From Amblyomma americanum (taxonomy: Eukaryota > Arthropoda > Arachnida > Ixodida > Ixodidae): a DNA stretch of 64,000 nucleotides. Below the pieces are notes generated by a model that had not been told where the DNA came from, did no database searches, and saw nothing but the letters and a program-made list of their open reading frames with translations. The position numbers and the translations under genes are program-made. The stretch's first letter is position 1. Every line of letters starts with the position of its first letter. The stretch spans positions 78,662,324-78,726,323 of the forward strand of contig NC_135506.1 of the NCBI RefSeq assembly GCF_052857255.1, written 5' to 3'. Below, piece after piece: positions 9,219 through 19,385 of the stretch.

Positions 9219-9368
9219 ATTGGTTTTTGGGGAAAGGAAATGACGCAGTATCTGTCTCATATAACGTTGGACACCAGAACCGCGCAGTAAGGGAAGCGAT
9301 AAAGGAGGGAGTGAAAGAATAAAGGAAGAAAGAGGTGCAGTAGTGGAGGGCTCCGGTATAATTTTGAC
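9219..9368 (-). mobile_element. SINE 3' half, minus strand
   Basis: It starts with the tail TTGGTTTTTGGGGAAAGGAA, reaches the body at GTGGAGGGCTCCGG, and stops at 9366, where a GCGGCGCGGC-type GC run begins. Confidence 0.8.
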
Positions 9369-9590
9369 GCGGCGCGGCGCGGCGACGTCTGCCGCGGGCT
9401 CCGCCGCTGATGAATTGTGTTCTAAGGTGCTTCCCAACAATTTCCAAACACATTCCGAAGCATTCCAAACGCATTCGCTTGCTGTGTGCTGCTGCCATCG
9501 ACTTTTGTTCTGTCCGTTCGCTGATTTTGAGTTGTGCAAAGACGTGAGACTTCGTAGAACGTTCATTTGGGCGAGTTGGTATAGATGTAT

Positions 9591-9698
9591 CTTTAATAAA
9601 ACAGCGCGAACAACGTAGGACAAGATGAAGGAGGACACAGCGCCCGTCCTGTGTCCTCCTTCATCTTTTCCTACGTTGTTCGCGCTGTTTTACTAAAG
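9591..9698. repeat. Foldback hairpin with 50-bp arms
   Basis: Positions 9591-9640 are complementary to 9649-9698 with only two mismatches, around an 8-base loop (CGCCCGTC). The arms include CAGCGCGAACAACGTAGG. It lies just outside the Harbinger-like MITE. It could be a small foldback element or the end of a larger one. Confidence 0.95.
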
Positions 9699-10254
9699 AC
9701 GGAGACTTCGGTGGTGGTCAGTCGAGTATGCATATTCCGCCACAGAGGAACCGCTCTGTCGCATAAGGCCCGTTTCACAAGCTGAAACTAGAACGAAAAC
9801 AGTCGGCCTAGCCGGTGACGCCGCAGTGCGATTTTCGGCCGGTGCTTTCACATGCAACTCCGCAGCGAATTCGGTCAAAGGGACAGTCAAGGTTTGTTGA
9901 TGTTTGCAAAGCCAATCCATGATTAAACGCGACCAAAACGCTACACGAAATGTGTTGATTATGTTATGACAAGTGTAGTTTTTGATGTGGGGCATTATTT
10001 CAATGTTTTGATTAGAATAAACAGTTTTGCGTCTATCGCGGCAACAGCTCCCACGTGGCTGCATGTCGCACGCAGTCTCGGCGTTCCCCATTGTTCATTC
10101 GCTGAGCGAACACACCGAAGCTGCGACTGAATACCAACCGGATTCATGTATGAACAAAAAGGAACGCCGACCAAAAGGTTGTTGTTTAAAACGAGACGTT
10201 TCGGCTTCCATACGGAAGCCTTGATCACTGGGCGGAAAGCCCAAAGCACAAAGC

Positions 10255-10640
10255 TTAAGTGCGTCGAAGTAATCGCCCCAAGCATCTTGCGTACGTAGGC
10301 GGGAGATTGCCTGCGTTGTGGTTAAGGGTTTTGTCTGTTGTTTGGATTATCAGGGATTCGAGATATCGACGTGACAGCCAATTCCTTTCTCTTGCGATGA
10401 CTGATGCTTCTTCCCAAGCTATATTGTGCGTCGCGGCTTCCACGTGTTCCGCATGTGCATTAGATGCAATCTTTTTGTTCCTGGCGTCTTTCTTGTGGTC
10501 CCTCAATCGCCTTTCGAAATTCCCGCTCTCGCCGATATAGCAGTAGTCGCAGTCTGCGCAGGGAACCTTATAGATGACGCCAGGAAACATCTCTTTCTTT
10601 ATCTTGTCTTTGGCGGCCACGAGCTCATGCCTCGGCTTGC
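10255..10640 (-). pseudogene. GIY-YIG endonuclease domain of the minus Penelope copy
   Basis: The minus frame shows GVIYKVPC (GIY motif), CYIGESGN (YIG motif), the following ERRLRDHKK with the conserved arginine, and RRYLESL plus TLNHNAG, which supply the catalytic Glu and Asn. In Penelope-like elements this nuclease nicks the target for reverse transcription. Two Cys before the YIG (CADCDYC) fit the usual CxxC insert. Near 10640 a frameshift separates it from the upstream linker, so no complete polyprotein can be made. Confidence 0.85.
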
Positions 10641-11475
10641 AGCAGGAACGTGAGCGACGTGCACACCGTAAGTGCGCAGAACGCGAGCCAAAGACTCGCT
10701 CACGCTCGGCACATATGGGATAGCGGCTCGGGCTCTGCAAGGAGGGTCAACTGGTTCTGATGGGCGTGAAGACCGTTGAAGGACAGAATCCACGAACAGC
10801 TTAGGGTAGCCGCATTCACTCAATTATCGGCGCACTTGGCATAGGCCAGCAGCCCGATCTTATGGCCTCGGGCAGATGTTTTTGGCACGTCGGACGAGGG
10901 AAGCCACGACGGAGCGTTTGTGGAAAACCGGGTGGACAGAATTAAAATGAAGATACCGGCCTGTGTGGGTTTCTTTTCTATAAACTTTGAAAGAAAGGCG
11001 GTTTCCACGGCGTTCCACCAAAACGTCCAGAAAAGGAAGACGGCGTGCAGCCTCCTCCTCAACAGTGAATTGAATGGAATCTTCCATGTTATTGATGTGA
11101 TCTGTGAAAGGACCTAACGCATTCTTTTTGTTAATACAGAAACAATCGTCGACGTAACGCACAAAAACCTTTGGGCGCGGTTCGAAGGAAGCCAGTGCGC
11201 GAGCTTATATTGCTTCCATGGTAAGGTTTGAGGTTGTCACTGATATAGATGCACCCATAGCAGTGCCATGAACTTGTCTTAGACTGTACCCCGAAAAACA
11301 AAATAAGTGTTCTCAAGGCAGAACTGCAACAGCTTCAGAAGATCCGATGCTTCGATAGGGGTTCTTTCACGCAATCCGTCCTCATTCTGCAGCGCTGAGC
11401 GGCACACCTCCACAGCCAGATCGACGGGTACGCTGGTGAACAGCGATTTTACATCAAAAGACACCATGACCTCTA
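10641..11475 (-). pseudogene. Reverse transcriptase C-terminal half of the minus Penelope copy
   Basis: On the minus strand the order is VMVSFDVKSLFTSVP, then LLKLLQFCLENTYFVFRG, a frameshift near 11280, then RYVDDCFC with the intact YVDD catalytic pair, [21 protein letters not shown], a second disruption near 10860, and SECGYPKLFVDSVLQR. At least three lesions make it non-functional. Its YVDD is intact, unlike that of the plus copy. Confidence 0.8.
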
Positions 11476-11513
11476 CCATGACCTCTTTTCAAAGCCATGA
11501 CCTCTTTTCAAAG
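11476..11513. repeat. 19-bp tandem duplication at the Penelope junction
   Basis: CCATGACCTCTTTTCAAAG is present twice in a row (11476-11494 and 11495-11513), exactly where the two head-to-head copies meet. It is likely a by-product of template switching or end joining when the pair formed. Confidence 0.9.
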
Positions 11514-11608
11514 CCCATCTGGATTTTAACCTCATATGCAAGGCTAGGAGCCTCATTCCGAGATCCCTCCGTCTGCTGCGACCTGTTGACACGGCATTTG
11601 GCCACAGC

Positions 11609-12762
11609 GTGGTATCACGAGCGGAACGGCAACTGCTTCAAGCCAGGATCCTAGATTGTAAGGCCTCTATCAGGCACCTGCAGAACGAAGTCTTCTTTGC
11701 TCGTCGCCGCCTCGAGCACCAGTGTCCGGACGACTTCGCCACCGTCCAGTTACATGCTAACTACAAGGTGAGCCTCCAGTCCCGCCAACGAGAGTTTTCC
11801 CGCCAAAAGAAGTTATCAAGGCTGCTGCCTCGCGAAAAAATGTTTGCGCTTGGCCCGACCACTTCGACAGTCCACAACCTACTCGAGCAGAACTCGCTGT
11901 ACTTAAGCTCGGGTTGAACATTAACACGAGACCTGCGCCGGACGCAAGGAAAATCGTCTGTGCTGTCGAACGCGCTATAGGTCAGGTAGATAACAACCGC
12001 CGAGATGAGGCCCGAACTCGTGCAGTCAGCATCCTTGCCAAGCTTCCGCGACATCCTCCGACCCCCCTTCTTTCCGAGGAGCGTGATGCCATCAAAAGCC
12101 TGCGTAAAAACACGGACATTATTATACTTCCCGCTGACAAAGGCAACGCTACCGTCATGTTGGACAGCAACGACTACGTTGAAAAAATGACTGGCCTTCT
12201 GCAGGACGACAGCACGTACTTGCCGCTGAAGCGGGACCCTACGCTCAAGGTAGAAACTTGCAGATTCTTTTGACTGACGTCTTCCGATTTGTTCCACCGG
12301 ACCACAAGTCACTTTATTTCAAGCTCCTCTGCCACAATGGGTCAGCTCCCGCCTTGTATAGTCTCCCGAAGATCCCTAAGCCAAACGTCCCGATGCGACC
12401 AATAGTTGACTTTACACGGTCGCCCTTATAGCGCTTGTCGGGCTACTTAGACAAGGTTTTTGCGCCACTCGTTGGAATGGGCTCGACTTTCATACGTGAC
12501 TCTTTCGATTTCATTGAAAAAGTACGTGATGTCACTGTGGAGGACGACGAGGTCATGGTGTCCTTTGATGTGACATCGCTGTTCACCAGCGTACTGCGGA
12601 TCTGGCTGTGGAGGTGTGCCGCTCAGCACTGCAGAATGAGGACGGATTGCGTGAAAGAACCCCTATCGAAGCATCGGATCTTCTGAAGCTATTGTAGTTC
12701 TGCCTTGAGAACACTTATTTTGTTTTCCGGGGTACAGTCTATAGACAAGTTCATGGCGCTGC
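11609..12762 (+). pseudogene. Penelope N-terminal and first reverse transcriptase motifs, broken
   Basis: Frame pieces read in order: an N-terminal basic segment with HLQNEVFFARRRLE (11609-11917), SILAKLPRHPPTPLLSEER and IILPADKGNATVMLD (11914-12273), SLPKIPKPNVPMRPIVDFTRS, GYLDKVFAPLV, and VMVSFDVTSLFTSV. I can place a frameshift near 12265, a stop at 12428-12430, a frameshift near 12595 and a stop at 12694-12696. The ADKGNA and PKIPKP..PMRPIV blocks are standard Penelope reverse transcriptase signatures. Confidence 0.8.
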
Positions 12763-12763
12763 T

Positions 12764-13768
12764 ATGGGCTCATCTATATCGGTGACAACCGCAAACCTTA
12801 CCATGGAAGCAATAGAAGCTCGCGCACTGGCTTCCTTCGAACCGCGCCCAAAGGTTTTTGTTCGTTACGTCGAAGATTGTTTCTGTATTATCAAAAATAA
12901 TGCGTTAGGTCCTTTCACAGATCACATCAATAGCATGGAAGATTCCATTCAATTCACTTTTGAGGAGGAGGCTGCACGCCGTCTTCCTTTCCTGGACGTT
13001 TTGTTGGAACGCCGTAGAAACCGCCTTTCTTTCAAAGTTTATAGAAAAGAAACCCACACAAACCGGTATCTTCATTTTAATTCTGTCCACCCGGTTTTCC
13101 ACAAACGCTCCGTCGTGGCTTCCCTCGTCCGACGTGCCAAAAACATCTGTCCAAGGCCAGAAGATCGGGCTGCTGACCTACGCCAAGTGCGTCGAGAATT
13201 GAGTGAATGCGGCTACCCCAAGCACTTCGTGGATTCTGTCCTTCAACGGTCTTCACGCCTATCAGAACCAGTTGGTACTCCTTGCCGAGCCCGAGCCGCT
13301 ATCCCATATGTGCCGGGCGGGAGCGAGTCTTTGGCTCGCGTTCTGCGCACTTACGGTGTTCACGTCGCTCACGTTCCTGCGTGGAAGCTGAGGCATGAGC
13401 TGGTGGCCGCCAAAGACAAGATAAAGAAAGAGAAGTTTCCTGGCGTCATCTATAAGATTCTCTGCGCAGACTGCGACTACTGGTATATCGGCGAGAGCGG
13501 GAATTTAGAAAGGCGATTGAGGGACCACAAGAACGACGTCAGGAACAAAAAGATTGCATCTAATGCACTTGCGGAACACATGGAAGCCGCGACGCACAAT
13601 ATAGCTTGGGAAGAAGCATCATTCATCGCTAGAGAAAAGAATTGGCTGTCACGTCGATATCTGGAATCCCTGATAATCCAAACAACAGACAAAACCCTTA
13701 ACCACAACGCAGGCAATCTCCCGCCTACGTACGGAAGATGCTTGGGGCGATTACTTCGACGCACTTGA
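12764..13768 (+). pseudogene. Penelope reverse transcriptase C-terminus plus GIY-YIG, 334-codon open frame
   Basis: This is the longest open frame of the pair. Residues about 1-20 carry GSSISVTTANLTME; the catalytic box reads YVED instead of YVDD, so the first catalytic Asp is Glu and activity is likely lost. A thumb/linker region follows ([22 protein letters not shown]), then GIY-YIG with GVIYKILC, WYIGESGN, ERRLRDHKN, RRYLESL and NHNAG, ending LGRLLRRT. It matches the minus copy closely. The upstream frame is separated by stops, so this is a fragment of a longer ancestral polyprotein. Confidence 0.85.
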
Positions 13769-14048
13769 GCTTTGTGCTTTGGGCTTTCCGCCCAGTGATC
13801 AAATCTTCTGTATGGAAGCCGAAACGTCTCGTTTTAAACAACAACCTTTTGGTCGGCGTTCCTTTTTCTTCATACATGAATCTTCTACCCGACCAGACGA
13901 GTTTTCGCCAGACTTTAGATTTCTATACCAACCGGACGGAACTCGATCGCAAGCCGTCTGCGACTAGACCGACGGCCCTCCCCAGTCGCAGACCGACTGA
14001 GTTCGCAGTGTCGCAGGCGAAAATCGCATGCATATGAAACGGGCCTAA

Positions 14049-15884
14049 GGCCGACGTCGACACCATCCAGACAAGTACGGATCTGTAGAATTCTATCGTT
14101 ATTACTGGGAACAAGAAGCGGCTGCAACTAACGGCTAAAATTCCTTTGAAATGTTGTAGTAAATTTAGTATTAACCGAATATGAGCTGGCATGACCCAGT
14201 TGTTGTGATTCGTGTAACTATATATGGCATAGTCAAGCCGCTAATAAAAAAAATACTTTTTTGAGAAGAGCACAGACAAGAGCTCACGCTGTTGCCTTTA
14301 TCCGATTCCTGGGCATAATAACCCGCCTATTTGTAAAAACGTTATGTATTTTAAAGCGTTTTGGCACGCTCTGCTTGCGCGAGTATCTGAAAGCCGGACC
14401 AAGAGCGCTTCCTTCTAAAAAAATCAAATGACTTTCATTTCATAATTTTTTTTAATGAGAAAAGCGCTTTTTTGCTTCACTTTAGAGAATTCACTGCCAC
14501 ACTGCGCAGTGGGTGTCTGCTTAATAGGTTTACTAAATCAAACGTAATAACTTAGTGCAAGTGCAACGTGCAGAAACGAAGCAGTGGCCTCGTAATTTAC
14601 AATTATAAGTTGCGCACGCGCGAAACAGTAGGCCGCCGGTTCAACACGCGGTAAGAGATTCCTACACTTCCCTACGTCGTTCCTTGTGATCGCGCCTTCC
14701 CCTGTGTTTTCCGATTTGGGCTTTCTTTTTTTCTGCACATCGTAATGTTTCAAAATATCGTTTCTGTGCATTTTGTTTTGCTGCGTAATTTGCATTGAGG
14801 GCTATAGCTCTTGCAGACGTCCTTACTTATTTGCTCGCAAATTAATTTTTTTTCTTTCGAATATTACCTTTATTGATGAAAAGCATCGGAAATAGTTGCG
14901 AGCCACAGTTCAACACGATTTTGTTTCGTTTAGCTTTTTGTGTGAAATTTGCACATCAACAAAACGTTGCAGGATTCTTTGACGACCAGCAAATAAATCT
15001 ACTGACAAATGGTGTTAAACGCATGTTAACCTAGCTTGTTTGCCACATGTCCCGTATGAGACATGTGAGAGTGCGAATTTGAGAGAGTGCGAATTTGCTT
15101 GCATAATATTTAATTTATTGTTTTATGTTTTTGTTATTTCATGATATCATTTAAGCCATCCTGAACTAACACACGGCCCCAAAGAGTGCGCGAGTGTCTG
15201 AAGTCGTTTTGGCGAAGTCCATCTCGAGCTCCACGTCTTTCGCTTCAAACTTTTCGGTCGCCGGACATGAGGTGTGTCCAGCGGCTTTGGAAGAATACTT
15301 TGACGCTCTACGTTTTCCACACCCTTACCTTCAAAACTGCTTATGGGAACCTGCGCTGCCAAGGTGGCACTGCAATTGTTCCATTAGGAAACTGCTTTTG
15401 TCAGCCGCTTGGGCCACAGCAAACGCGAGAACACATTCTGCGCGATTAGATATCCGCGTTTGGCTGACAGTATTCATTGCCTAGCTTCTCTTGGTGTAGC
15501 CCAGATAGCTGATGCACGGCACGTGCGCCTTCGACAGCGCGCGGAGTCTCATGCCAACAAGCGCCTGAAGGTGGCGCGGAAAATTACTAATAGTACTACC
15601 TAAAATTGCTTGCTCTTCTCGATAAACAGAGTTTTATGGCGCTGCAATTGGCACCGCAAACTTCAGCGCATGTTCCCCCATTCTCAGAGAATTCATTCTC
15701 GGAGAATTCGAAACATCTTTCACATGTTTCGGCCCCCCTCCCCTCTATCTTTTTAAGTCTCCTATCTCCCCCCCAACTCATCTCCCGGACGTGCCCTTTT
15801 CAATGCAGCGCTCTGTTTTTGTGCTGTGACGGCCATATTTAGGTTTATATCATGACATCATGCCTCTCTTTGCAGGCCATTCCA
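14049..15884. other. AT-rich unassigned region
   Basis: I see only short frames with no recognisable domain. Frames at 15150-15480 contain no motif I can name. There are no SINE or LINE signatures. Confidence 0.4.
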
Positions 15885-15980
15885 TTCCAAAAACCTTTTT
15901 TATTTCCATCAGAAGGGAGGCCCCCTACTCCCTACCCCCGGCACGCAGGCCTAGGGGGTAGGGGCCGCCCCCCCCCCCCG

Positions 15981-17016
15981 ATTAAAGGCAGGCAAAGAGT
16001 TGCTGGCTCTTCGCGGCCTCCACCGCCAGATGAATGGCTTGCTTCTGCATGACGGGGTCCGTGCTCCGCAGAAGGGTCTCCCAGGCTTCTCTACTATCAA
16101 TTCCTTCGTTAGCCCCTGGGGAGTCTACACATTCCCAAATTACGTGATCGAGGGTCCCCCTCTCTCCACATTTTTTGCACTTATCATCTATGCCTTCGTC
16201 TTTGAGGACGTGCGATGCCCAGACCGGAATAATGTAATTTTCTGCCTATAATCTGCGCCAGATCGTCGCCTGTTTCCGAGCTCTCTGTCCGGTGGAGTGA
16301 CTAGTCTCCTTTGTAATCTGTAGTTTTCAGTTATTTCCGTGTAATTCTGCTGTCTCTCGTCTAGTTCTTGCGCAGTCGGGTGGTTCTGCTCCTGCTCGGA
16401 AGTAGAGATCTCGAGCGTGTGCCGCCTCATTGCCTGGAACTGACGTGTGAGCTGGTGCCCATACGAGGCTAATTTTCCTGTCTATTTTTCCTCCTGTTAG
16501 TATCCGCACCGCTTCTGGTGCAATCCTACCTCTACCATAGTTATATATGGCCGTTTTGCTGTCGCTAACTATGAATTTTGCTTCTGTCCCTACTCAAGCA
16601 AGCGCTATTGTCGCTTCTTCTGCTGACTCCGGATTGCGGATGCGTATAGTTGCTGATGAGACTGCCTCACCCCGGCCATCCACCACCGAGGCTACCGGCG
16701 CTCCCAGCTTGCCATTCGCCGCGTCCGTGTATGCTACTGTTTTCTCGTTTGCCTCGCTGCAGCGCCTGACTAGCGCCTCAGCTCTCTTCTCCCTCCTTTC
16801 CCTGTGAAAGGTGGGGTGAATAATTCTAGGGAGAGGATCCACCCTAAGTTGTTCTCTAATTATTCTTAGGATGTCCTGCTTCTGTTGCATACCCCTGTCT
16901 ATTTGTAGCCCTACCATGTTTAGGATAGCCCTAGCTGTGCTGGATTGGCTAAGTCTTTCCTGCTGGGCTGTTTTAACAGCCTCGGCGATTTCCCTCCATG
17001 TGTTGTGAACTCCCAT
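15981..17016 (-). pseudogene. LINE RNase H domain and C-terminus
   Basis: RNase H landmarks on the minus strand are AYTDAANGKLG (first Asp), IVSDSKTAIYNYG (third Asp) and LVWAPAHTSVPGNEAAHARD (His and final Asp region). A short C-terminal piece ends QLFACL before a stop near 15981. Several internal stops and shifts are present (for example near 16600 and 16430). RNase H after the reverse transcriptase places the element in the I/R1-like group in the broad sense; I cannot fix the clade. Confidence 0.75.
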
Positions 17017-17061
17017 TCCTAAGAATCTTTCGGTTGAAATGCTTATGGGTATACCGAGTGC

Positions 17062-17689
17062 TCACTTGTAGCATCTCCTGATTATCGAATCTAGTTTGTC
17101 TCGTTCCGAGGCCCGTATATTAAGGTATGGTGTGGCGTAGCTCAGACAGCTAATAACGTAGGCCTGCACCAGCTTAATTAGGCTCCTCTCGTTAAGCCCT
17201 CTTCCCTTGAGGGCTATTCTCCTAAAGATTCCTATGACCTGTGCCACATAGCCTTCCAGCTTCTTTATAGTCGCATCATTACATCCATTGCTTTGGATAT
17301 GGAGACCAGGAATCCTGATCTTGTCTACCTTGGGGACCGCTTTACCCTCGACTGTGATGTTAAAGTCATTGCTTTGTTTAAGTCTCAGAGATTTAGGGTT
17401 GTACACCAGGAGCTCTGACTTCTCTTGTGTGCACGAGAGCGCCCTAGCTGCTGCGTAGTCCACCACTATATTCGTGGCTTCCTGCAGCTTGTTCTCGATG
17501 TCAGCGTCGCTACCCTGTTTAATCTAAACGTTTGTATCGTCCACATACATGCTGAAGTTTAGGTTTTCTATCTCTGAGTCTCGTGGGGAGGCCTCTCATT
17601 GCTAGGTTAAAGAGGAGCGGGAATAGTACGGAGCCTTGGGGGGTACCTGTGCTTCCCAACGTGATTTCCTCTGATTCTCCATCCGTATC
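17062..17689 (-). pseudogene. LINE reverse transcriptase C-terminal part
   Basis: It contains GTPQGSVLFPLLFN (motif with the conserved PQGS), then MYVDDTNV (catalytic YVDD) after a small frame disturbance near 17590, the thumb region KVDKIRIPGLHIQ and IKLVQAYVISCLSYATPYL. It continues the reverse transcriptase begun at 18323 on the far side of the nested insertion. Confidence 0.8.
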
Positions 17690-18322
17690 AAGTGGTTCCC
17701 GGCGCACGCGGGCGAGTGTGCATCCTCGCCGAACCACAACGAGACGGCCCATTCGGCGGCGCGAGCGCTTACCCTCCGCGCCCCCGAGAGTGACCGTTCC
17801 GTGTGGTGGTTCGAAACCAAGGACCGCGTAACCAGTTATGGCGAAGTTACCATGTGTTACCGCCTAGCTCGACGGACAATGCCGCCTCCCCACCCGGCAC
17901 TCAGTCGGGAGGAGGCCGTCATCCTAAGACAGATACAGACCGGGTCACTCCTCGCCCCGGCAGTGCTACACGTACTTCACCCAGAACTCTATCCGAGCGA
18001 TGTGTGCAATGTTTGTGCAGCTGGTCCGGCGGACCAATGGCACATCATGTGGGACTGTGCCAGGTTCCCGACCGAGGCTACCTCCAGGATATACCCGCCC
18101 GAACTTCAAAGTGCAGTGCAGTCTGCAGACAAGGACATTCAACTATGGGCCGTCCAGCAGGCCCGGGGTGCGCTCGAAAAGCACAAGCCTCACGACCCAC
18201 CACAAACGGGCCGAACGGGGGTAGTGCAGAGGAGGGCATAACCCCGGGTCGACGCTTGGCCAACGTCACGACGCGTCAAACCGTCGGTTGCCGGCATTTT
18301 CAATAAAGTTTTTCCTACCTAC
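17690..18322 (+). mobile_element. Nested LINE 3' fragment, plus strand
   Basis: It starts inside the RNase H domain (WFPAHAGECASS then NETAHSAARA), continues as one open frame with YRLARRTMPPPHP and a Cys/His cluster (CNVCAAGPADQWHIMWDC), and ends at TAA 18239-18241. The 3' untranslated region ends AATAAAGTTTTTCC followed by ACCTACC, a short CCTA tail instead of poly-A. This is a 5'-truncated retrotransposition event into the older minus-strand LINE. Confidence 0.85.
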
Positions 18323-19385
18323 CTGTCCTGATATTTTATACGCGCTGTCCTATCAGACAGGAAGTCTTTTATGTAGTTGTAGGTTGTACAGCCAACACCT
18401 ACTTCTTGCAGTTCTGCTAGGATTGCTTCGTGCTTGACATTATCAAAGGCTTTTTTAAGTCTAATCCTAAATTACCTTTGCGTCTCTCGACCGTGAATCT
18501 ATGATGTAGAGCTGAAGTTTCAGCATTACATCTTGAGGGCTCAAGCTCGGTGGGAAGCCGATCATCTCGTTTGGTCATTGCTCGGCTTCCATAAATCGAG
18601 TCATTCTCGTTTGGATCACATGCTCCATTAACTTTCCTATGCAGGACATAAGAGAGATTGGTCTAAGGTTTTCCGGCTTTGGTGGTTTGCCTGGTTTACG
18701 AATTAGTATAATACTAGCTTCCTTACACTGCTTGGGGAGCTCACCCTTTACCACACTTGCTGGATGTAGTTTGTAATTGTTGTGATCGACTCGTCGTCTA
18801 GATTCCGCAGCATTGTGTTTGTGATTCCGTCCGGGCCCGGAGCGGATTTCTTTTTGAGCTTAATTATCTCTGCTCTCACCTCTGCCTCCGTTATAGGCGC
18901 ATCGAGTTCCTCTCTGGGAGGCCCCCTATACTCCGGTAGGCTAGAGCGAGTTACATCTCCTACGTATGTTTGTATGATTCCCTGCATAAAATCCTCGTCT
19001 GACCGATCATATACGTGTCGCGCTTTGGCTATCCTGATTTCTGCCTGAGATTTTGATTTGGTTGGATCTAGCAAGTGTCGCAGAATGTTTCACGTTTTTG
19101 CTAGGCACATACCTCTTTCTATGTCGTCGCACCTGCTACACCAGTTTTGCTCGCAAAGTTGCATCGCATACTTTTCGATCTCCCGGTTGTGTCTGGCTAT
19201 CCTTCTTTTGAAGTTTCGATTCCACCTCTGCTTTTTAACTCTGCGTTCTAGGCCACATTTTGCCTCCCACATGTGGAGGAGCCTGCTGTCGGCTATGATT
19301 GGAGCGTCTGAACCCTCTAAAGATATCGTCGACTCGGCGACGTGTCTCTTTAGTGTATCTGTCCAATCCCCAATGTCTTTGCAGG
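18323..19385 (-). pseudogene. LINE linker and N-terminal reverse transcriptase
   Basis: The minus frame shows a basic linker (RRIARHNREIEKYAMQLC), LDPTKSKSQAEIR, then KKKSAPGPDGITNTMLRNL, an N-terminal fingers motif of LINE reverse transcriptases. Further along come PKPENLRPISLMSCIGKLME and PSLSPQDVMLKLQ. Stops occur in the last part. Joining at 18323/17689 would restore a continuous frame from DRTAYKISG to QDTDGESEE, which shows that the interruption is a later insertion. Confidence 0.8.

Larger units (their letters stand above)
10143..11475 (-). mobile_element. Penelope-like element, 5'-truncated, minus strand
   Basis: Read on the minus strand it covers the second half of the element: reverse transcriptase from about the FDVKSLFTSVP block, the YVDD catalytic motif, a linker, a GIY-YIG endonuclease and about 110 bases of 3' untranslated sequence. 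The 3' end is bounded by the direct repeat ATACCAACCGGA at 10131-10142. The 5' end is abrupt at 11475, where it meets the plus copy. Confidence 0.85.
11514..13924 (+). mobile_element. Penelope-like element, longer copy, plus strand
   Basis: It covers the N-terminal region, the whole reverse transcriptase, linker and GIY-YIG, then 3' untranslated sequence. The 3' ends of the two copies match from CTTTTTC.TCATACATGAA inward. This copy has about 43 extra bases (13882-13924) before the flanking direct repeat ATACCAACCGGA (13925-13936). Short terminal extensions are known in Penelope elements. Confidence 0.85.
9767..14045. mobile_element. PIF/Harbinger-like MITE split by a Penelope-like pair
   Basis: The ends are inverted: GGCCCGTTTCA at 9767 and TGAAACGGGCC ending at 14045. 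Each end is flanked by TAA (9764-9766 and 14046-14048), the 3-bp target site expected of PIF/Harbinger elements. Similar GCGATTTTCG blocks lie inside both ends. Without the Penelope insertion the element would be under 500 bp and non-coding. The family assignment rests on end sequence and target site only. Confidence 0.5.
15885..19385 (-). mobile_element. RNase H-type LINE, minus strand, 5'-truncated and interrupted
   Basis: Reading down the minus strand gives a pre-RT linker, reverse transcriptase, RNase H, C-terminal region, stop at about 15981, and a short 3' untranslated region with AAATAAAAAAGG near 15905. A plus-strand LINE fragment interrupts it at 17690-18322. The endonuclease and ORF1 are missing. 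Many stops and shifts make it inactive. Confidence 0.85.

Noticed and set aside
11761..12312. 183-codon minus-strand frame
   Set aside because: It is antisense to the Penelope reverse transcriptase coding region.
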